From Pseudomonadota bacterium (GTDB lineage: Bacteria; Pseudomonadota; Gammaproteobacteria; Steroidobacterales; Steroidobacteraceae), in contig JAJZLX010000359.1 of NCBI GenBank assembly GCA_021850555.1, positions 1 to 9,662 of the forward strand: a stretch of DNA of 9,662 bases, written 5' to 3'. Below, in pieces: positions 6,071 to 9,662 of the stretch. Below the pieces are notes generated by a model. That model saw only the letters and a program-made list of their open reading frames with translations, had not been told where the DNA came from and did not search any database. The position numbers and the translations under genes were made by a program. Numbering within the stretch: the stretch's first letter is position 1; each line of letters starts with the position of its first letter.

Positions 6071-6979
6071 TCAGTTCGTGCGCAACGAGTCGCGATACTC
6101 GCTCGGCAATAGGCCAAAGAATTTCCGGAATGCCGCGATGAACTGACCGTATGAGTCGAAGCCGCAGTCCCTGGCGATCACCGCGAGCGGCAAGTCCGCG
6201 CGGGCGAGGATGAGTCGGCGCGCCTCATTCACGCGGCTCTGGAGAACGGTTTGCCAGAGACTGCGGCCGGTCGAGGCTTTATATGCGCGCGCGAGGTGAT
6301 ACGGACTGAGGCCGGCAACGGCCGCAAGCTCGTTCAGCGTCAGCTCCTGGCCGAGATGCGCCTTGATGTACTCAGCGAGGCGTAGTTGTTTCCATCTGGG
6401 CAAGGGCTGCGCCGAGCGGTGCGAAACCCGTCCAGTTGAATAGCGCGTTTGAACGTGAACCGCGGTCGCGGTCAACAGCAATTGCTCGAACAGGAGACCG
6501 CCTACGGCTGAGCCGGCAAAACAGGCCGCAATGGATTTCAGGAGATGGCACAGGATCAGATCCTGGTGCGGCAGGATGTGGGAGAGCAGTTCCATTGGCC
6601 AACGACCAATATCGTCGCCGAGCGACTGGGCGAGCAAGGCGGGCGCAAGCGTCAGGAACAGTCCCTGCACGGGCGCGTCCCAGCGGGTCGAGAGTGTGTC
6701 GCCGCGCGCCAGGAACCGGAAGCGCTCGGGCTCGATCAGGCCCGACATCTGCCGTCCGTTCAGCCGACTGCGAAAACGCACGGCCTGGGTGCCCAAAGGC
6801 AGCATCAGCACGTCCGCGTCGAAAGTATGGGCGTCGAGACTGCCGGCATCGACCGCCCGATGCTCAAAGACGTACAGACCGGTACGGCCGCCGACCGCCA
6901 AGGGCGGCGCTGGGAAATAAGGCACGCGAGCGCAATCAGCGGTTCGAATGTAGATCCTAGGAGAGGATGGCTCAACCAT
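6071..6979 (-). CDS. AraC-family transcriptional regulator
   Basis: A 302-residue regulator. The C-terminal about 105 residues are a typical AraC/XylS DNA-binding domain with two helix-turn-helix units. The first is LTLNELAAVAGLSPYHLARA (213-232). The second runs from about 262 to 290, with IARDCGFDSYGQFIAAFRKF (268-287) and the closing GLLPSEYR signature (289-296). The N-terminal half (about 25-170) is a poorly conserved beta-rich sensor region without a recognisable ligand motif; the inducer cannot be predicted. The ATG has only a weak ribosome site (GAGCGC), so the true start may be slightly different, although the protein length is normal for the family. It is transcribed toward the two O-methyltransferase genes and is their most likely regulator. 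The start codon is 497 bp from the higBA operon, which is divergent. Confidence 0.88.
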   Translation of the reverse strand: MVEPSSPRIYIRTADCARVPYFPAPPLAVGGRTGLYVFEHRAVDAGSLDAHTFDADVLMLPLGTQAVRFRSRLNGRQMSGLIEPERFRFLARGDTLSTRWDAPVQGLFLTLAPALLAQSLGDDIGRWPMELLSHILPHQDLILCHLLKSIAACFAGSAVGGLLFEQLLLTATAVHVQTRYSTGRVSHRSAQPLPRWKQLRLAEYIKAHLGQELTLNELAAVAGLSPYHLARAYKASTGRSLWQTVLQSRVNEARRLILARADLPLAVIARDCGFDSYGQFIAAFRKFFGLLPSEYRDSLRTN

Positions 6980-7407
6980 GCGGCGCGCTCAGGATCGGAT
7001 CACACGTCGGCCGCCGGACGGGTGCGGCAGCCGGTCGGGGTGATTCTGGACTTGGGTGCACCAAATGCAACTCAAGGACTGACGCAGGAGGGTGCCAGCG
7101 CAGCCTCTGGCGCCACAGGACCGGCGGGCGGGACCCCCCAAGCTCAGCCCGCACAGGATCGCGGCGCAGCGGGCAATACGGGCGCTCCTGCCGGAAGCGC
7201 TATGCCTCCCGGTGCGTCGGCCGCTGGAACCGGCGGCCAGGATGGGATTGCCGATCCACGGGAGACTGCCCCCGCAGGGGACGGTCAGGGCTTTTTCAGC
7301 CGCGCGACGGCCGAGCACGCAGTGAAACGTCGCCAAGCATGCCTCGCGCGGTCTCGGGCACGCACAGGATGCCCTGCGGCATCAGGGACAGGCTGGCGGG
7401 ATCAACA
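6980..7407. other. Intergenic stretch without a convincing gene
   Basis: Several frames are open on both strands but none has a good ribosome site, biased third positions or a known domain. One plus-strand frame from about 7040 gives a Gly/Ala/Pro/Gln-rich repeat-like peptide (for example ASGATGPAGGTPQAQPAQD). One minus-strand frame near 7300-7430 gives PDVDPASLSLMPQGILCVP, which looks protein-like. Either could be a relic of a lost gene, but I cannot support a call. The region should also contain the promoter of the AraC gene. Confidence 0.35.
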
Positions 7408-7426
7408 TCCGGCTGAATCAGCCGGA
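7408..7426. promoter_or_regulatory. Perfect 19-bp palindrome upstream of higBA
   Basis: TCCGGCTGAATCAGCCGGA has 9-bp arms around a central A. It ends 15 bp before the -35 box of the higBA promoter. It may be an operator for a dimeric regulator or a hairpin that insulates the operon from upstream transcription. No T-tract follows on either strand. Confidence 0.45.
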
Positions 7427-7441
7427 GTGATGCGCACCGCC

Positions 7442-7469
7442 TTGACCGGCAATACCATGTTGGTATATT
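7442..7469 (+). promoter_or_regulatory. Sigma70 promoter of the higBA operon
   Basis: TTGACC (7442-7447, 5 of 6) and TATATT (7464-7469, 5 of 6) are separated by 16 bp. The expected +1 is about 7476, at or next to the toxin ATG at 7477. No Shine-Dalgarno is visible in front of that ATG, so the toxin may be translated from a leaderless mRNA. Confidence 0.65.
7452..7466. promoter_or_regulatory. Operator palindrome of higBA
   Basis: ATACCA and TGGTAT are perfect 6-bp half-sites with a TGT spacer. They fill the promoter spacer and overlap the first three bases of the -10 box. This is the usual layout for autorepression of type II toxin-antitoxin operons, where antitoxin alone or the HigB-HigA complex blocks RNA polymerase. 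Binding by HigA is inferred from position. Confidence 0.55.
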
Positions 7470-7476
7470 TACCGCA

Positions 7477-7770
7477 ATGCACGTCATCGCGAAGCCCGCC
7501 TTGGTCGAATTCTGGAAAAAACATCCGGACGCCGAGGGGCCGCTCGAGGCGTGGTACCGGATCATGCGCCGGGAGGTCTTTGCGGACTTCAACGTCCTGC
7601 GGGAGACCTTTGGCAGCGCCGATTACGTTGACCCGTTCACGGTGTTCAATATCGGCGGGAACAAATACCGCCTGATCGCGGTGATCCATTACAACCGGCG
7701 CAAGGTGTACATCCGCGAGGTGCTCACCCAGGCCGAGTACGACCGCGACAAGTGGAAGCGGAGAAACTGA
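7477..7770 (+). CDS. higB: HigB-type mRNA interferase toxin
   Basis: A 97-residue toxin of the HigB family (RelE-like fold) that cleaves mRNA on the ribosome and arrests growth when not bound by its antitoxin. The N-terminus MHVIAKPALVEFWKKHPDAE, the middle FNIGGNKYRLIAVIHYNRRKVYIREVLTQAEYD (57-89) and the final WKRR match the family along the full length. Basic residues R65, R74-R75, K76 and R80 surround the expected catalytic strand. Toxin-first order and a 2-nt gap to the antitoxin gene are typical for higBA, unlike most other type II systems. The start codon is fixed by homology; it has no ribosome site and lies close to the predicted +1. The gene appears intact. Confidence 0.9.
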   Translation: MHVIAKPALVEFWKKHPDAEGPLEAWYRIMRREVFADFNVLRETFGSADYVDPFTVFNIGGNKYRLIAVIHYNRRKVYIREVLTQAEYDRDKWKRRN

Positions 7771-7772
7771 AC

Positions 7773-8198
7773 ATGCGCCATGCACACAACACTGTCCCGG
7801 ACCCGCAGGCGATCCTGCGAGCCTGGATGCCGTTCAAGAAGGCGATCGGTGTGACTGCGGTGCGGACCGAGGCGGAATACGCGGCCGCGCGGTCCGTCGT
7901 CGATGCGCTGATTGACGAGATCGGCGACAAGGAGAGCCATCCCCTTGCCGAGGTGCTCGATTATCTCTCCGATCAGGTGAAGGCATACGAGGACGAGCAC
8001 ACGGTCATCCCCGAGGCGTCCCCGGCTGAGACGCTGCGTTTCCTGATGCAGCAGCACGAGCTCAAGCAGGAGGATCTCGTCGACTGCGCGCCGCAGAGCC
8101 GGATTTCAGACATTCTCAGCGGCCGACGGGCCATCAGCAAGAACCTCGCGAAGAAGTTCGCCAGGCGGTTCAACGTCGCGGCCGATCTGTTCATCTGA
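7773..8198 (+). CDS. higA: HigA-type antitoxin with XRE helix-turn-helix
   Basis: A 141-residue antitoxin that binds and neutralises HigB and represses the operon. The C-terminal half (about 84-139) is a helix-turn-helix of the XRE class: FLMQQHELKQEDLVD (90-104) with the recognition region SRISDILSGRRAISKNLAKK (109-128), closing with the F-x-V-x-x-x-L-F pattern FNVAADLF (133-140). The N-terminal part (about 30-80) has the charged helical segment found in HigA proteins paired with HigB_2-like toxins (EAEYAAARSVVDALIDEIGD). The ATG at 7773 follows the toxin stop by 2 nt and has CGGAG 9 nt upstream. A GTG overlapping the toxin end (7752) is a less likely start. Translational coupling with the toxin is probable. 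Confidence 0.9.
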   Translation: MRHAHNTVPDPQAILRAWMPFKKAIGVTAVRTEAEYAAARSVVDALIDEIGDKESHPLAEVLDYLSDQVKAYEDEHTVIPEASPAETLRFLMQQHELKQEDLVDCAPQSRISDILSGRRAISKNLAKKFARRFNVAADLFI

Positions 8199-8277
8199 GG
8201 ACGCCCATGGCACTGCCTGACCAATGACTGATATGAGCAACGGAAATCCACTCTGGGCTCGGCAGCGAGAACGACCG

Positions 8278-8508
8278 CTATTCAAGTTTCGGGGAGCGCT
8301 GAAAAACGATGATTTCGACCCAGAATGCCAAGGGCGCGCGGCGATCGGCCCAAAACTGCAGGCGCTCGGCAAGCGTGTCAATAAGATCGAACCAGCCGTT
8401 GCCGGCCGAGAATCCCCAATACATGCAGCTCTTGTCCATTGGCAGATTCCGGCGCTGGAAGAGCGTTGGGTATCGGGAGCACAACAGTCGATCGAGATCA
8501 GGTGTCAT
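8278..8508 (-). CDS. Small phage/ICE-type protein, probably truncated
   Basis: A 76-residue protein. The section LLCSRYPTLFQRRNLPMDKS followed by CMYWGFSAGNGWFDLIDTLAERLQFW resembles an uncharacterised family common in prophages and integrative elements ('LCeRYPxiFxxR... CmxWGFxcGDGWfdLIDtLC..lQ'). In the relatives I recall, a 'KEKFGGLRFY'-like segment follows. Here the C-terminus after residue 56 (PLAFWVEIIVFQRSPKLE) does not match, suggesting a truncated or frameshifted end. The ATG (complement of 8506-8508) has an excellent GGAGGT 4 nt upstream, so it is probably translated. The function is unknown. It follows the EexN-like gene in the same direction with 73 nt between, which contains a strong hairpin. 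It converges with higA. Confidence 0.6.
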   Translation of the reverse strand: MTPDLDRLLCSRYPTLFQRRNLPMDKSCMYWGFSAGNGWFDLIDTLAERLQFWADRRAPLAFWVEIIVFQRSPKLE

Positions 8509-8539
8509 TTCTACCTCCACACTCGCGAGAGACCTCCCG

Positions 8540-8563
8540 CCGGGGCGGCGGAAACCGCCCCGG
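8540..8563. other. Strong GC hairpin between the EexN-like and phage-type genes
   Basis: CCGGGGCGG (8540-8548) and CCGCCCCGG (8555-8563) are perfect complements with a 6-nt loop. A second outer pairing, GAGAG (8527-8531) with CTCTC (8567-8571), is possible. The stem sits 18 nt beyond the EexN stop on the minus strand and ends 20 nt before the stem-free Shine-Dalgarno of the next gene. It could be a terminator without a U-tract, an mRNA stabiliser or an attenuator. Confidence 0.4.
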
Positions 8564-8581
8564 TTGCTCTCCTCACGCTCC

Positions 8582-8824
8582 TCAGTTGACCGGGATCGGG
8601 GGTGCACCGCCAGCGCTGTACGCCTGCGAGGCGCCGGCTGCTTGGCAGTTCCGCAGCGTGATGTCAGCGAGCTCGTTGCTGCTTTCGTGCCGCACACACC
8701 CCTGCAGTTCGTGCCTCCGAGAATGCGGATGGTCCGCGTAGTAGCGAATTGAGCGCCGGACGCTGCATCCCGCGAGGGCAGCGATCGACACAGCGGCGAA
8801 AATGACGCGACTGATGCGTTTCAT
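8582..8824 (-). CDS. EexN-family entry-exclusion lipoprotein
   Basis: An 80-residue predicted lipoprotein. A basic start (MKRISR), a hydrophobic core and the lipobox LAGC with lipidation at C20 are clear. The mature part SIRYYADHPHSRRHELQGC followed by a second cysteine (C60 in RNCQAA) has the layout of the EexN family ('vEYYxxHPexxxxxLxxCxn ... CxnAxxA'). EexN proteins, named from IncN-type plasmids, sit in the envelope of a cell carrying a conjugative element and block entry of a second copy through the same type IV secretion system. No conjugation genes are visible in the window, so this may be an orphan left by a degraded element. The ribosome site is weak (AGAGC). The gene follows a tiny ORF by 12 nt. 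Confidence 0.7.
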   Translation of the reverse strand: MKRISRVIFAAVSIAALAGCSVRRSIRYYADHPHSRRHELQGCVRHESSNELADITLRNCQAAGASQAYSAGGAPPIPVN

Positions 8825-8836
8825 GTCGGGATGCTC

Positions 8837-8938
8837 TTAATGGCAAGTCATGGCATTCGTAACGGGGAGGTCCAGCACAGCCACGTTGTCGACGTGCCAA
8901 ACGCGTTGGTCGCGCGTGGTGCGGAGGGCGATGCTCAT
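8837..8938 (-). CDS. Possible 33-residue small protein
   Basis: A 33-codon frame whose ATG overlaps the TGA of the upstream 88-residue gene as ATGA, and which ends 12 nt before the EexN-like start. Codons use G or C at most third positions, like the neighbours. The peptide begins MSIALRTTRDQRVWHVDNV and has no signal sequence, membrane segment or recognised motif. The overlap suggests translational coupling in a four-gene unit. A chance frame cannot be excluded at this length. Confidence 0.4.
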   Translation of the reverse strand: MSIALRTTRDQRVWHVDNVAVLDLPVTNAMTCH

Positions 8939-9201
8939 GCCTGCAAGCCCCACAGTGAGACGGCGATGGAACCGCGGCCCCACCAGCCGCTGGTGCGCCA
9001 GCGCCGGGCGGCGCGGACGATGGTCCATTCCCGCATTGCGGCATAGCGGCGCAGGGAAACGCGATGGCGGTGGGGAGCGCGGCCCTGCCGCTCGATGGTG
9101 ACGATGGCGCAGCCGGTCTTGCGGTAGGCGCGGATAGTGGCGATGGGGACGGTGGCAGGTACCCCTGCCGTCAGCGGCGAGATAGGATCAGCAGTAGCCA
9201 T
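8935..9201 (-). CDS. Small basic protein, unknown function
   Basis: An 88-residue protein with very high G/C at third positions over most of its length. The ATG (complement of 9199-9201) has TTGAGG about 7 nt upstream. The middle (24-64) is strongly basic (RAYRKTGCAIVTIERQGR, HRHRVSLRRY). The C-terminal part is rich in Trp and Arg (RRWRTSGWWGRGSIAVSLW), perhaps a nucleic-acid-binding or membrane-surface protein, but no family is recognised. It is the first gene of the minus-strand unit leading to the EexN-like and phage-type genes. It starts 176 bp beyond the tRNA-Thr 3' end. The content of the unit suggests mobile-element origin. Confidence 0.6.
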   Translation of the reverse strand: MATADPISPLTAGVPATVPIATIRAYRKTGCAIVTIERQGRAPHRHRVSLRRYAAMREWTIVRAARRWRTSGWWGRGSIAVSLWGLQA

Positions 9202-9309
9202 ACTCGAACCTCAATCGTTCGGGCGCCAGTCAGCCGGCTCGGTGCGGGTAGACGCATCCGGACCGGCGCCTTGGCAACGCCGAGCAATGAAGTCGAGAGA
9301 GGATCCGCT

Positions 9310-9330
9310 GGGTGCCCTTACTGGGCACTT
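9310..9330. other. Hairpin between the tRNA and the small-gene unit
   Basis: GTGCCC (9312-9317) and GGGCAC (9323-9328) pair around TTACT, with two further G-U pairs outside. It lies about 50 nt past the tRNA 3' end on the tRNA strand. It could help end the tRNA transcript or belong to an old recombination site. No T-tract follows. Confidence 0.3.
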
Positions 9331-9377
9331 ACATGAGTCCGGCGAGTTAGGGCGAGGCGGCTAAGTGCTTGATTTAT

Positions 9378-9453
9378 TGGTGCCGGGAATAGGATTCGAA
9401 CCTACGACCCGCGCATTACGAATGCGCTGCTCTACCAACTGAGCTATCCCGGC
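9378..9453 (-). tRNA. tRNA-Thr (anticodon CGT)
   Basis: A complete 76-nt tRNA with encoded CCA (complement of 9378-9380). The acceptor stem GCCGGGA pairs fully with TCCCGGC, and the discriminator base is A. The D arm is GCTC-AGTTGGTA-GAGC. The anticodon stem GCGCA/TGCGC encloses the loop TTCGTAA, giving anticodon CGT, which reads the Thr codon ACG. The variable loop is GGGTC. The T arm is GTAGG-TTCGAAT-CCTAT with one G-U pair. The low-copy gene set beyond its 3' end looks horizontally acquired, which fits tRNA 3' ends being common integration sites. Confidence 0.97.
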
Positions 9454-9467
9454 GCCGGGCCGCGCAT

Positions 9468-9473
9468 TCTATA
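9468..9473 (-). promoter_or_regulatory. Probable -10 box of the tRNA-Thr promoter
   Basis: TATAGA on the minus strand, followed by a GC-rich discriminator (ATGCGCGG), places +1 about 8 nt before the mature tRNA 5' end. A weak -35 candidate ATGACG lies 15 bp upstream. GC-rich discriminators are usual for stable-RNA promoters under stringent control. Confidence 0.45.
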
Positions 9474-9516
9474 GGGTGCCGATTGTGGCGTCATCCCGAA
9501 CAAGGTAGGGATCCGG

Positions 9517-9662
9517 TCAGCGTCCCGGTGTGCTCGGGCCCGTTCCCGGTCCTGGCGGCGGCGCTGTGGGCTGGCCTGGCGCGTGAGTGCCGCCGCCCCG
9601 TCCGGCGGGATTATGCGCCCCGGGCCAGTCGGCGAATGCCAGGTAGTACACGAAGACCCAGC
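9517..9662 (-). CDS. C-terminal tail of an unidentified, probably membrane protein (partial)
   Basis: The frame enters from the right edge and stops at the TGA complementary to 9517-9519. The 47 visible residues begin with the hydrophobic WVFVYYLAFADW, probably the end of a transmembrane helix, and continue into a tail rich in Pro, Gly, Thr and Ala (for example PTAPPPGPGTGPSTPGR). Third positions are mostly G or C. The part in the window is too short to identify the protein. The gene ends about 44 nt before the tRNA -10 box on the same strand. Confidence 0.5.
   Translation of the reverse strand, partial: WVFVYYLAFADWPGAHNPAGRGGGTHAPGQPTAPPPGPGTGPSTPGR

Noticed and set aside
7040..7290. Gly/Ala/Pro-rich collagen-like peptide in one plus frame
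   Set aside because: Third positions are not strongly G/C-biased, no start with a ribosome site is present, and the frame has no clear beginning or end. It is more likely a composition effect.
6545..7675. Long plus-strand open frame of 376 codons
   Set aside because: It runs antisense through the AraC-type gene and in another frame through higB. It has no domain or ribosome site. Long shadow frames are usual in DNA this GC-rich.
8224..8589. Plus-strand frame of 121 codons after higA
   Set aside because: It is antisense to the phage-type gene, which has a strong ribosome site and family similarity on the minus strand.
9204..9403. Direct repeat TCGAACCT (9204-9211 and 9396-9403) as att sites of an element in tRNA-Thr
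   Set aside because: The repeat is only 8 bp and lies too close to bracket the accessory genes. It overlaps the normal T-arm sequence of the tRNA, so chance is likely.

Overview
The window comes from a high-GC member of the Pseudomonadota, most likely a gammaproteobacterium. The evidence is strong G/C preference at third codon positions, a divergent Uup-like / RhlE-like gene pair, purple-bacterial small lipoproteins and a tRNA with an encoded CCA end. I cannot name the genus.

Left part (1-2265): housekeeping and stress genes. The first codons of a Uup-like ABC-F ATPase leave the window on the minus strand. A complete DEAD-box RNA helicase of the RhlE group is transcribed the other way from a probable sigma70 promoter with a leader of about 190 nt. 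A convergent Hsp20 small heat-shock protein follows, with hairpins between the two stop codons.

Middle part (2266-6979): a 97-residue lipoprotein gene, then a decayed lipocalin gene, then a minus-strand cluster. In transcription order the cluster is an AraC-family regulator, about 450 bp of non-coding DNA containing a 10-bp-phased TGCGG repeat array, two tandem family-2 (ASMT-like) O-methyltransferases, and a short remnant that begins like a sulfotransferase. The second methyltransferase follows the first after 6 nt. The Shine-Dalgarno of the first is locked in a perfect 7-bp hairpin. The set looks like a small tailoring (secondary-metabolite or xenobiotic) cluster whose distal end is eroding.

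Right part (6980-9662): an accessory region. After about 430 bp with no convincing gene comes a complete type II toxin-antitoxin operon (higB-higA). Its operator palindrome lies between the -35 and -10 boxes, and its start codon lies almost at the predicted +1. Four small minus-strand genes follow, including an EexN-type entry-exclusion lipoprotein and a phage-type 76-residue protein. They lie directly beyond the 3' end of a tRNA-Thr(CGT) gene, a typical place for an integrated element or its remains. The window ends in the Pro/Gly-rich C-terminal tail of an unidentified, probably membrane-bound protein.

No CRISPR array, insertion sequence, rRNA or integrase gene is visible. The most interesting signals are the regulator-methyltransferase cluster with its unusual regulatory structures, and the mobile-element debris beside the tRNA gene.
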